Source of the DNA: CAZAQK01 sp050249355
Lineage (GTDB): Bacteria; Pseudomonadota; Alphaproteobacteria; Rickettsiales; SXRF01
DNA: 40,376 bases
Assembly (NCBI GenBank): GCA_050249355.1
Contig: JBFWQQ010000006.1
Location: forward strand, 1 to 40,376
Reading direction: 5' to 3'
Part shown: piece after piece, positions 24,581 through 32,914 of the stretch
How the letters are laid out: every line of letters starts with the position of its first letter
Numbering within the stretch: position 1 is the first letter of the stretch
Program-made: the position numbers and the translations under genes
The notes under the pieces: generated by a model
What the model saw: the letters and a program-made list of their open reading frames with translations, nothing else
Told to the model about the DNA's origin: nothing
The model's database searches: none

Positions 24581-24626
24581 ACACTACAGCCTGACCAAGT
24601 GTTAATAAGAGTTGTTTTCGCCCGCC

Positions 24627-26075
24627 ATGTCCAGTTTCCCCCGTATATTCACCCTGATAAGCTTGCTGGTGGTGCTGGCTGTTTCAATAGCGGGTGGGTA
24701 TTTCTACCATAAACTCAGCATGCAGCAGATGATCGCCATATCTGAGCAATCCAAGCAGAGCGTAGCGGTAGGTTTCACCCACAATGTCTGGAACTATTAC
24801 CGTAACGTGATCGTGCCGCTGTCGACCAAGAACCCGGATGAGTTGCGCACCAATACCGATGTGGCGACCTTTGCGCGGCACACCATGCAGTATTTCCAGA
24901 ATATGCCGCTGGTACGCGTGAACATATATAATAGCGCCGGCCTGCTGCTGATGATGGTGGATGGAAAGGCCAGCATTAAGTTGGCTGCTGCGGTCTCACC
25001 CGATAAGAGTTTCGTGGTGCAGGAAACGCGCAGTGGCCGTATCACTACCAATGTACTGGTTGAAGGACAGCCCAATGATGCCATACTGACGCAGACCATG
25101 CTGCCCGTACGCAGCCCGGAAGGCGAGCTGGACGGCGTGATCGAGATTATTGAGGACATTACACCGCAGGCACAGCAGATCGAGCAGTCTCGTTACATCG
25201 GGATGGCTGTGCTGGTGGCAATGTTCGTCATGTTTCTGCTGATCAATTTCCTGACCTCGCGCAAGACTGAGAGTATCATCACCAAGTTGCATGAGACCAA
25301 CCTGGAGCTAGCCGCCGCCGCCGAAGCTGCGCAGGCCGAGAATATGGAAAAGTCAAAATTCCTCGCGAATGTCAGCCATGAGTTGCGCACGCCGCTCAAC
25401 GCCATTATCGGTTTTTCTGACATCATCAAGAATGAGGTGGTGGCGCAGCTGGAAAACAAGAAATACCATGATTACATCAATGATATCCATACATCCGGTG
25501 TGCACCTGCTCAGCCTGATCAACGATATTCTTGATTACTCAAAGGCGGAAGCAGGCAAGCTGGAGCTGGAGGTTTCGGAGGTCAATGCGAGCAAACTGGT
25601 GCAGAACTGTATGCGCCTGGTGGCCTCCCGCGCTGAAGACGGCGGGGTGCAACTGGTTGAGAACATGCCCAAGGAAGCATTCGTGATGCTGACCGACAGC
25701 AAAAAGCTGAAACAGGTATTCCTGAACCTGTTGTCCAACGCGGTGAAGTTTACGCACGCCGAAGGCGAAGTGCGTATCAGCGGCTGGCGTAATGCTGCTG
25801 ATGACAGCTTCTCGTTTGAAGTGCGTGATACTGGCATCGGCATTGCGCCCAAGGACATCTCCCGCGCCATGTCGCCGTTCGGGCAGGTGGACAATGATCT
25901 GTCGCGCAAATACGAAGGCACTGGCCTGGGGCTGCCGCTGACCAAGAAATTTGTCGAGCTGATGGGCGGGAAATTCAGCATTGAAAGCGAGGTGGGGGTA
26001 GGCACCACCATAACATTTACGCTACCGCGAGAGATCAAAGAACGCGAAGGCATTATTGTCAAATACCTGAGTTAG
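24627..26075 (+). CDS. Sensor histidine kinase (PleC/DivJ-like core)
   Basis: A 482-residue membrane histidine kinase. A TM helix (residues 7-27), a periplasmic sensor domain (about 28-189) and a second TM (190-210) are followed by a coiled coil (220-245). The HisKA domain has phospho-acceptor H251 in FLANVSHELRTPLNAIIGFS. The ATPase domain carries LKQVFLNLLSNAVKFT (N box), VRDTGIGIAP (G1) and GTGLGLPL (G2). The H-box FLANVSHELRTPLNAIIGFS is the form seen in the alphaproteobacterial PleC/DivJ/PdhS group, which signals to DivK or PleD; the target here is not known. No receiver domain is fused and no response regulator adjoins it. ATG 24627 is used; an in-frame TTG at 24612 is possible. Confidence 0.88.
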   Translation: MSSFPRIFTLISLLVVLAVSIAGGYFYHKLSMQQMIAISEQSKQSVAVGFTHNVWNYYRNVIVPLSTKNPDELRTNTDVATFARHTMQYFQNMPLVRVNIYNSAGLLLMMVDGKASIKLAAAVSPDKSFVVQETRSGRITTNVLVEGQPNDAILTQTMLPVRSPEGELDGVIEIIEDITPQAQQIEQSRYIGMAVLVAMFVMFLLINFLTSRKTESIITKLHETNLELAAAAEAAQAENMEKSKFLANVSHELRTPLNAIIGFSDIIKNEVVAQLENKKYHDYINDIHTSGVHLLSLINDILDYSKAEAGKLELEVSEVNASKLVQNCMRLVASRAEDGGVQLVENMPKEAFVMLTDSKKLKQVFLNLLSNAVKFTHAEGEVRISGWRNAADDSFSFEVRDTGIGIAPKDISRAMSPFGQVDNDLSRKYEGTGLGLPLTKKFVELMGGKFSIESEVGVGTTITFTLPREIKEREGIIVKYLS

Positions 26076-26082
26076 GCTGGGC

Positions 26083-26889
26083 ATGGAAAAACGCGTATCG
26101 GTAACCGATATTATGGCATGCAAGGGCAGGCAGCCGGTGGTGACACTGACCTGCTACACCGCTTCTATGGCCCGATTGATCGACCCGCATGTCGATATCC
26201 TGCTGGTGGGCGATTCGCTGGGCATGGTAGTATATGGTATGGAATCGACGCTTGCCGTATCGCTGGATATGATGATTGCGCATGGCAAAGCGGTGGTAAA
26301 TAGTTCAAGTAAGGCGCTGGTGGTGGTGGACATGCCGTTTGGCAGTTACCAGGCATCGCGTGAACAGGCCTTTGTATCGGCGGCGCGCATACTGGCGGAA
26401 ACTGGCGCGCAGGCTGTAAAGCTCGAGGGCGGCGCGGAAATGGCCGACACTATCCGTTATCTCGTGCAGCGGGGTATTCCTGTCATGGGGCATGTCGGGC
26501 TGATGCCGCAGCATTTCAATGTGCTGGGTGGGTACCGTTATCAGGGCCGTACCGATAAGGAAGCCCGGCTGATCATGGAGAACGCTCAGGCTGTAGAGGC
26601 GGCGGGTGCTTTTTGCATCGTGCTGGAGGCAGTAAAGGAAAAAATTGCCACCGATATCAGCAGAACACTATCCATTCCAACCATCGGTATCGGCGCGTCA
26701 GCGGCTTGCGATGGGCAGGTGTTGGTGACCGAGGACATGCTGGGCATTACCGCCCGCGTGCCTGGGTTTGTAAAGCAATATGCTTCGCTGGCCGGGCAGA
26801 TCGAAAAAGCTGTAAAGCAATACCGTACAGATGTGATAAGGCGACGATTTCCAGGCGCAGATCATGTATATGGTGGTAAGAGGAACTGA
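26083..26889 (+). CDS. panB: 3-methyl-2-oxobutanoate hydroxymethyltransferase
   Basis: A 268-residue enzyme making ketopantoate, the first committed step of pantothenate and coenzyme A synthesis. VTLTCYTASMARLID, DILLVGDSLGMVVYG, VDMPFGSYQ, AVKLEGG, GIPVMGHVGLMPQH and FCIVLEAVKEKIA carry the conserved metal- and substrate-binding residues. Length and motif order are normal. It lies seven bases after the kinase stop, so it may be cotranscribed with it. No panC adjoins. Confidence 0.95.
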   Translation: MEKRVSVTDIMACKGRQPVVTLTCYTASMARLIDPHVDILLVGDSLGMVVYGMESTLAVSLDMMIAHGKAVVNSSSKALVVVDMPFGSYQASREQAFVSAARILAETGAQAVKLEGGAEMADTIRYLVQRGIPVMGHVGLMPQHFNVLGGYRYQGRTDKEARLIMENAQAVEAAGAFCIVLEAVKEKIATDISRTLSIPTIGIGASAACDGQVLVTEDMLGITARVPGFVKQYASLAGQIEKAVKQYRTDVIRRRFPGADHVYGGKRN

Positions 26890-26905
26890 ATAGTTGAGGT
26901 GAGCT

Positions 26906-27499
26906 ATGAGATGGTTTTTGTTGCTGTTGTTGTTGATAGCCGGGGGTGCCTACGTGTACACGCAGGAGCCACCGCCAGTGGAGCAGCCGCCGGGTATATT
27001 GGTGGACGCAGATCCGTTGCAGACCGATCCGGACCGGGACAGTTGGCAGTTCGAGAACTATACGGTGCGGCCACTGGCTACCATCGACATGCGCGCCCGC
27101 GTACTGGGGAAGACCAAGTATTTCTTTGATAAGGAGTCTGAGCTGGCGCCTTACGACCTGGCGCTGGGTTGGCAGCACATGTCGGACACCGAGGTGCTCA
27201 AGCACATCAGTATATCGCAGGCTGGCCGCTGGTACTACATGTCTTGGGAGGAACTGCCGCCCAATGCGATGGATCCAAACGTCTACAGCGCCAACATGCA
27301 CGTCATTCCGGGTAACGAAAAAGCGCTCGACACTATTAAAAATATCCGCGAGGGCCAGCTGGTCAACATGAAGGGCTATCTGGTGCAGGTGATCGCCAAC
27401 GACGACGACTGGGCATGGACGAGCTCCACTTCGCGTTACGACCTTGGCCAGTCCTCTTGCGAGCTGGTATGGGTGCAGAACATCAGTGTCGAGAAATAA
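26906..27499 (+). CDS. Hypothetical membrane-anchored or secreted protein
   Basis: A 197-residue protein with an N-terminal signal anchor (RWFLLLLLLIAGGAYVYTQE) and a following proline-rich spacer (PPPVEQPPG). The remaining residues, about 40-197, form a compact Trp- and Tyr-rich soluble domain (NYTVRPLATIDMRARVLGKT, LALGWQHMSDTEVLKHISIS, GQLVNMKGYLVQVIANDDDW). The single signal segment suggests a periplasmic or outer-facing protein anchored in the inner membrane. I recognise no family. It is 16 bases after panB and convergent with greA. Confidence 0.65.
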   Translation: MRWFLLLLLLIAGGAYVYTQEPPPVEQPPGILVDADPLQTDPDRDSWQFENYTVRPLATIDMRARVLGKTKYFFDKESELAPYDLALGWQHMSDTEVLKHISISQAGRWYYMSWEELPPNAMDPNVYSANMHVIPGNEKALDTIKNIREGQLVNMKGYLVQVIANDDDWAWTSSTSRYDLGQSSCELVWVQNISVEK

Positions 27500-27505
27500 T
27501 CCGGA

Positions 27506-27979
27506 TTATTTGTATTTGATGCTAAGTATCTCATAAGCGCGTTGGCCGCCGGGAGCCTGCACTTCCACCGAATCGCCCACGGATTTGCCGATCAGCGCGC
27601 GTGCGATCGGGGCGCTCATTGATACCTGGCCCTTGTTTACATCGGCCTCGTATTCACCCACGATCTGGTAGGTGATCTCTTTTTCGCTTTCCTCGTCCAC
27701 CAGTTTCACCGTGGCGCCGAATTTTACGGTATCGCCGGACAACGCCTGCACATTGATAACTTCGGCGCGTGAGGTCACGGCTTCGAGTTCCTTGATGCGG
27801 CCTTCATTGAACGACTGTTTTTCCTTGGCGGCATGGTATTCGGCATTCTCCGAGAGGTCGCCATGAGCGCGTGCTTCGGAGATTGCCTCCACGATTGCGG
27901 GGCGTTCCACCGACTTGCGCCGTTTCAGTTCGTCTTCAAGGCGGGCGAACCCGGCCGCTGTCATCGGGAATTTTTCCAT
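27506..27979 (-). CDS. greA: Transcription elongation factor GreA
   Basis: A 157-residue factor that stimulates transcript cleavage by backtracked RNA polymerase. The coiled-coil tip AISEARAHGDLSENAEYHAAKE carries the acidic pair (D and E) needed for cleavage. The C-terminal FKBP-like domain runs from GATVKLVDEESEKEITYQIV to QRAYEILSIKY. ATG 27979 (MEKFPMT) is preferred to ATG 27985 because AGGATGG then sits at normal ribosome-binding distance and the start matches the family. Confidence 0.95.
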   Translation of the reverse strand: MEKFPMTAAGFARLEDELKRRKSVERPAIVEAISEARAHGDLSENAEYHAAKEKQSFNEGRIKELEAVTSRAEVINVQALSGDTVKFGATVKLVDEESEKEITYQIVGEYEADVNKGQVSMSAPIARALIGKSVGDSVEVQAPGGQRAYEILSIKYK

Positions 27980-28011
27980 ATCCATCCTGTCCGTTCAAAT
28001 GCTGGCAGCAG

Positions 28012-28042
28012 AATAAAAAAATGAACCCGGTGCCTTGCACCG
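28012..28042 (-). terminator. Likely rho-independent terminator after carB
   Basis: Read on the minus strand, a six-base-pair stem CGGTGC/GCACCG with a three-base loop (28042-28028) is followed by GGTTCA and then a T-rich run to 28012. It lies 26 bases after the carB stop and before greA. The gap before the T-run and the tight loop make it a weak example. Confidence 0.5.
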
Positions 28043-28067
28043 AATTCCTATTCAGCAACCTGCTTGC

Positions 28068-31000
28068 TTAGGCAGCAAAATACGACTGTATGGAGCGCAC
28101 GTCAAGCCCCCCGCTGTGGCGCATGGCAGAAATAGCGGTGGTGGCGGCTTTAGCCCCGGCAATGGTGGTATAATAGGGGATCTTGTTCAGCAAGGCAGTG
28201 CGGCGGATGGAAAACGAATCGGCGATCGATTGTGCACCTTCGGTGGTGTTCAGCACCAGCGCGATCTCGTTGTCCTTCAGCATATCCACAATGTGCGGGC
28301 GACCTTCGCGTACTTTGTTCACCACTTCGACAGCGATGCCTGCCTGCTCAAGGTGCGCCGCAGTGCCACGGGTGGCTACAAGCGTAAACCCGGCATCCAG
28401 CAACTCCTGCGCAATAGTAGTAATGGCAGGCTTGTGTGATTCTTTTACTGACAAGAACACGCGGCCTTCCTGCGGAATGGTGCTGCCAGCCGAAAGCTGT
28501 GACTTAGCAAAGGCGCGCGCAAAGTCGACATCAATGCCCATTGCTTCGCCGGTGGATTTCATTTCCGGCCCAAGTATTACGTCCACACCCGGGAATCGGG
28601 CGAATGGGAACACCGATTCCTTTACCGCTACATGCTTGAATTTCGTCTCTTCGGAAAGGTTGAAACTGGCCAGCTTTTCCCCTGCCATCAGGCGTGCGGC
28701 GATCTTGGCGACCGGGATGCCGGTTGCCTTGGCCACGAATGGCACAGTGCGGCTAGCGCGCGGGTTAACTTCGATGAGGTAAATAGTATCGTCTTTAACC
28801 GCGTATTGTACGTTCATCAGCCCGATCACTTTGAGTTCTCTTGCAAGGGCGGTGGTTTGTTCGCGTACTTTTTTCAGCAAGGGTTCCGGCAGCGAGTAGG
28901 CGGGCAGCGAGCAGGCCGAGTCACCGGAATGGATACCGGCTTCTTCAATATGCTGCATGATACCGGCGATATAGGTATCGCTACCGTCGCACAGGCAATC
29001 GACATCCAGCTCAGTGGCATCTTTCAGGTATGCATCGACTAAAATTGGCCCATCGCCGAACAGTTTGGTGAGGTCACCTACATAGCTTTCCAGGCTTTCC
29101 ATGTCATAGATGATCGCCATGGCGCGGCCACCCAGAACATACGAGGGGCGCACCAGCAGCGGGAACCCGATCTCATCGGCTGCCGACAGCACTTCTTCAA
29201 CATTGTAGCCGATGGCGCTTTTGGGCTGGGTTAGTTTCAGCTTGTCGACCAGTTTGCGGAAGCGGTCGCGGTCTTCGGCCAGGTCGATCGAATCGGGCGA
29301 GGTGCCGATGATCGGGATGCCAGCTTTCTCCAGCGCAGCGGCTAGTTTCAGCGGGGTCTGGCCACCGAACTGCACGATCACGCCTTTAAGCGTTCCGTTT
29401 TCCTGTTCCTTGCGTAGTATTTCCAGCACGTCCTCATCGGTGAGCGGTTCGAAATACAGGCGGTCGGACGTATCGTAGTCGGTGGAAACGGTTTCCGGGT
29501 TGCAGTTGACCATGATGGTCTCATATCCGGCTTCTTTAAGCGCATAGGCGGCGTGCACACAGCAATAATCAAATTCAATGCCCTGGCCGATACGGTTCGG
29601 GCCGCCGCCAAGTATCACGATTTTTTCGCGACCGGTCGGCTGTGCTTCGCATTCCATATCGTAGCTGGAATACATATACGGGGTTTGCGATTCGAACTCG
29701 GCCGCGCAGGTATCGACGCGTTTATACACCGGGTGTACATTGTGCTGGCGGCGCTTTGCTGCGACATCCACCGGGCTCACACCGGCCAGATCGGCAATTC
29801 GCTTGTCGGAGAATCCCATGCGCTTGAGATCACGCAACTGTTTTTCAGACTGCCATTGCCCGGAGCGTATCCTGCTCTCCGTCTGCACAATGGCCAAAAG
29901 CTGGCGCACGAACCACGGGTCGTATCTGGTAATGGCGCAGATTTCTTCTACGCTCATACCCATACGCAGCGCCTGTGCGATCACTAATAATCGTTCCGGG
30001 GACGGAATTCCCAGTGCGGCGCGCAGCTCATCTTCGTTCTCGAACAGCATGTCGTTCAATCCGGTGAGTCCTGTTTCCAGCGAGCGTAACGCCTTTTGCA
30101 ATGACTCAGCGAAGTTGCGGCCTATCGCCATCGCTTCGCCTACCGATTTCATGGCGGTGGTTAGCGTTTGTTCGGCACCGGGGAATTTTTCAAAGGTAAA
30201 GCGCGGAATTTTAGTGACGATATAATCGATACTTGGTTCAAACGAGGCGGGTGTTACGCCGGTTATATCGTTCATGATTTCATCGAGCGTGTAGCCCACT
30301 GCCAGTTTGGCCGCCACCTTGGCGATAGGAAAGCCGGTAGCCTTGGACGCCAGCGCCGAAGAGCGCGACACGCGCGGATTCATTTCGATCACCACCATGC
30401 GGCCATCTTCCGGGTTCACCGCAAACTGCACGTTGGAGCCGCCAGTATCGACACCGATCTCGCGCAGCACCGCGAACGATGCGTTGCGCATGATCTGGTA
30501 TTCCTTGTCGGTCAGGGTCAGGGCAGGGGCTACGGTGATAGAATCACCGGTATGCACGCCCATCGGGTCGACATTCTCAATCGAGCAGATGATGATGCAG
30601 TTATCCGCCTTGTCCCGCACCACTTCCATTTCGTATTCTTTCCAACCGAGCACTGATTCATCGATCATCACTTCATGCACCGGTGATGCATCCAACCCGG
30701 AAGCCACGATCTGCTCGAATTCTTCTTTATTATAGGCAATGCCGCCACCTGCGCCGCCCATGGTAAAGGACGGGCGAATCACAACCGGCAGGCCGATATG
30801 TTCCAATGCTTCACGCGCCTCTTCCATGCTGCCCACCACGGCATTGCGTGGAACTTCCAGACCGATCCTGGCCATGGCATCGCCGAATAGCTGGCGGTCT
30901 TCGGCCTTGTTGATAGATTCCAACCGCGCGCCGATCAGTTCGACACTATATTTTTCCAGCACACCGGATTCTGCCAGTGCTTTGGCGCAGTTGAGCGCGG

Positions 31001-31280
31001 TTTGTCCACCCATGGTGGGCAGCAGCGCGTCGGGTTTTTCTTTGGCGATTATTTTTTCAACCATTTCCGGGATGATCGGCTCAATATAAGTGGCATCGGC
31101 GAGTTCCGGATCGGTCATGATGGTGGCCGGGTTGGAGTTGACGAGAATGATACGGTAGCCTTCAGCGCGCAATGTTTTGCATGCCTGCGTCCCTGAATAA
31201 TCAAACTCACACGCCTGCCCGATAACGATCGGCCCGGCGCCGATGATGAGGATGGATTTTATATCTGTGCGTTTAGGCAT
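28068..31280 (-). CDS. carB: Carbamoyl-phosphate synthase large subunit
   Basis: A 1070-residue enzyme making carbamoyl phosphate for arginine and pyrimidine synthesis. Both homologous ATP-grasp halves are present (SILIIGAGPIVIGQACEFDY and KIVILGGGPNRIGQGIEFDY), with PSFTMGGAGGGIAYN and RPSYVLGGRAMAII as the ATP-grasp loops. The C-terminal MGS-like allosteric domain includes LSVKESHKP and MLKDNEIALVLNTTEGA. Length is standard. It is downstream of carA but separated from it by a small ORF, whose stop lies two bases before the carB start. Confidence 0.97.
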   Translation of the reverse strand: MPKRTDIKSILIIGAGPIVIGQACEFDYSGTQACKTLRAEGYRIILVNSNPATIMTDPELADATYIEPIIPEMVEKIIAKEKPDALLPTMGGQTALNCAKALAESGVLEKYSVELIGARLESINKAEDRQLFGDAMARIGLEVPRNAVVGSMEEAREALEHIGLPVVIRPSFTMGGAGGGIAYNKEEFEQIVASGLDASPVHEVMIDESVLGWKEYEMEVVRDKADNCIIICSIENVDPMGVHTGDSITVAPALTLTDKEYQIMRNASFAVLREIGVDTGGSNVQFAVNPEDGRMVVIEMNPRVSRSSALASKATGFPIAKVAAKLAVGYTLDEIMNDITGVTPASFEPSIDYIVTKIPRFTFEKFPGAEQTLTTAMKSVGEAMAIGRNFAESLQKALRSLETGLTGLNDMLFENEDELRAALGIPSPERLLVIAQALRMGMSVEEICAITRYDPWFVRQLLAIVQTESRIRSGQWQSEKQLRDLKRMGFSDKRIADLAGVSPVDVAAKRRQHNVHPVYKRVDTCAAEFESQTPYMYSSYDMECEAQPTGREKIVILGGGPNRIGQGIEFDYCCVHAAYALKEAGYETIMVNCNPETVSTDYDTSDRLYFEPLTDEDVLEILRKEQENGTLKGVIVQFGGQTPLKLAAALEKAGIPIIGTSPDSIDLAEDRDRFRKLVDKLKLTQPKSAIGYNVEEVLSAADEIGFPLLVRPSYVLGGRAMAIIYDMESLESYVGDLTKLFGDGPILVDAYLKDATELDVDCLCDGSDTYIAGIMQHIEEAGIHSGDSACSLPAYSLPEPLLKKVREQTTALARELKVIGLMNVQYAVKDDTIYLIEVNPRASRTVPFVAKATGIPVAKIAARLMAGEKLASFNLSEETKFKHVAVKESVFPFARFPGVDVILGPEMKSTGEAMGIDVDFARAFAKSQLSAGSTIPQEGRVFLSVKESHKPAITTIAQELLDAGFTLVATRGTAAHLEQAGIAVEVVNKVREGRPHIVDMLKDNEIALVLNTTEGAQSIADSFSIRRTALLNKIPYYTTIAGAKAATTAISAMRHSGGLDVRSIQSYFAA

Positions 31281-31282
31281 CG

Positions 31283-31582
31283 TTACACTTCAATTACTTC
31301 TACGTTATCATCAAGTCCACTCGCGCCAGACCACAATCGTGCAAACTCGATTACTTCATTCACTGGTTCATCAGGGTGACTGGTGGTAGTGATATATTGT
31401 ACATCTGAGCCATCACCTACACACAGTTCATCCATAAAATCTTCCCATTTTTGGCAATCTTTTCCAACCGCGCAAAATAGCTCTATTTTCCTGTTTACTA
31501 GTTTTTTGAGTATATCGTCATGTGACGAATCATATCCGCTATTAGATACCAGGACCACTTTGAGTGCTTCACTATTAGGCAT
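31283..31582 (-). CDS. Small 99-residue protein between carA and carB (DUF7684-like?)
   Basis: A soluble acidic protein translated from ATG 31582, which overlaps the carA stop by eight bases; its own stop is two bases before carB, so all three are tightly coupled. Central motifs are VVLVSNSGYDSSHDDIL, FCAVGKDCQKWEDFMDELC and ITTTSHPDEPVNEVIEFARL. The G+DC..W+D and TT.H.DEP..EV..FA pattern resembles, from memory, the DUF7684 family of unknown function; that needs a profile search. It has no signal or membrane segment. Its base composition is visibly more AT-rich than the flanking car genes, which suggests acquisition after the operon formed. Confidence 0.75.
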   Translation of the reverse strand: MPNSEALKVVLVSNSGYDSSHDDILKKLVNRKIELFCAVGKDCQKWEDFMDELCVGDGSDVQYITTTSHPDEPVNEVIEFARLWSGASGLDDNVEVIEV

Positions 31583-32759
31583 GGGCTTTCTGCACCTCTT
31601 GCTTGCGCTGCATTGATTCTAAGAATGCATCGAACAGATAGGCGCTGTCATGTGGACCGGGGGAGGCTTCCGGGTGGCCCTGCACGCAGAAGATAGGTTT
31701 GGTTTTGTGGCGGAGGCCCTGAATGGTGCCGTCAAACAGCGAGATATGCGTGATTTCGAGGTCGGCGGGCAGGTCGTATTTGCTGACCACAAATCCATGG
31801 TTCTGCGAGGTGATGATCACTTTGCCGCTTTGCAGGTCTTTCACCGGGTGGTTGGCGCCGCGATGGCCCTGTTGCATCTTCTCGGTGCGTGCGCCCAGTG
31901 CCAGAGCCAGCAACTGGTGGCCGAGGCAGATGCCGAATATCGGCAGGCCCGAATCGATGAGTTGTCTGATAACCGGCAGCGCATATTGCCCGGTTGCTGC
32001 AGGATCACCCGGGCCGTTGGACAGGAATATACCATCAGGCTTGTGCGTGAGTATATCGTCAGCACTGGCTGTGGAGGGCAGCACGGTGATGCCACAACCG
32101 CGTTCAGCGAGGTTGCGCAGGATGTTGTGCTTGGCGCCGTAATCGATGGCGACCACATGGTAGTCGCCGCTCGCTGGTCGCCTGTCGCCGGATAAAGTCC
32201 ACAGGCTTTCATTCCATTCGTACGATTTTTTTGTGCTTACTGATTTTGCCAGTTCACGGCCTTTCATGCTCGGGGCTGCGGTTAGCGCTTCTTGTGCCTC
32301 GGTGATCTTTCCGGCATCCAGCGCTTTGGCATGCACAATAGCGACATTTTGTGCGCCATGTTTGCGGATGTGACGGGTGAGCGCGCGTGTATCCACCCCG
32401 GCGATGCCGGTGATGTTATTAGCTTCCAGCCAACCCTGCAGCGATTCGCTGCTGCGGAAACTGGAAGGCACGGTGGGTATTTCGCGCACTACCAGCCCGT
32501 TGCAATGGACAGATTCGGCTTCGATATCTTCGGCATTGCACCCGACATTACCGATATGCGGGAAGGTGAAGGTGATGATCTGTCCGGCATAAGAGGGGTC
32601 AGTGAGCACTTCCTGGTAGCCGGTCATGGCGGTATTGAAGCATATCTCGCCGGTGGTGATGCCTTTGGCGCCGATGCCGGTGCCAAAAAACATGTGACCG
32701 TCGCCCAAAATCAAGCAGGCGCTGGCATGTGCTGGTATGGCATCCGGTTGTTGCGGCAT
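31575..32759 (-). CDS. carA: Carbamoyl-phosphate synthase small subunit
   Basis: A 394-residue glutamine amidotransferase subunit feeding ammonia to CarB. The N-terminal domain contains FNTAMTGYQEVLTDPSYAGQ and VDTRALTRHIRKHG. The class I amidotransferase domain holds the nucleophile C278 in PIFGICLGHQLLAL, with H362 and E364 in VQGHPEASPGP. A short in-frame stretch at residues 190-199 (SGDRRPASGD) is encoded by four 7-bp repeats at the junction of the two domains, just before HVVAIDYGAKHNILR. ATG 32759 is the start; the phaZ gene lies 155 bases upstream. Confidence 0.97.
   Translation of the reverse strand: MPQQPDAIPAHASACLILGDGHMFFGTGIGAKGITTGEICFNTAMTGYQEVLTDPSYAGQIITFTFPHIGNVGCNAEDIEAESVHCNGLVVREIPTVPSSFRSSESLQGWLEANNITGIAGVDTRALTRHIRKHGAQNVAIVHAKALDAGKITEAQEALTAAPSMKGRELAKSVSTKKSYEWNESLWTLSGDRRPASGDYHVVAIDYGAKHNILRNLAERGCGITVLPSTASADDILTHKPDGIFLSNGPGDPAATGQYALPVIRQLIDSGLPIFGICLGHQLLALALGARTEKMQQGHRGANHPVKDLQSGKVIITSQNHGFVVSKYDLPADLEITHISLFDGTIQGLRHKTKPIFCVQGHPEASPGPHDSAYLFDAFLESMQRKQEVQKAHA
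32163..32190 (+). repeat. Heptanucleotide repeat inside carA
   Basis: Four 7-bp units on the plus strand: GTCGCCG, CTCGCTG, GTCGCCT, GTCGCCG, with T at the second position of each. They are translated in frame on the minus strand as SGDRRPASGD at the interdomain junction of CarA. Only one arm is present, so no hairpin forms. Confidence 0.7.
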
Positions 32760-32914
32760 CTTTTATTTTTGTCCTTGTTTGCTGCGGGCAAATTGACGGG
32801 AGACTAATGACGCAGGCCGCGCCTGTCAAGGCTTAATCAGTCCTTGTATCACTATTATCGCGGCACATTTTCGTGGTGCGACATATCATGCATAGCCAAT
32901 AGTGGCGAATGCCG

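Noticed and set aside
24426..24611. Chromosomal origin region upstream of rpmH, where dnaA often lies.
   Set aside because: No dnaA gene and no clustered DnaA boxes were seen; the adjacent gene is a sensor kinase.
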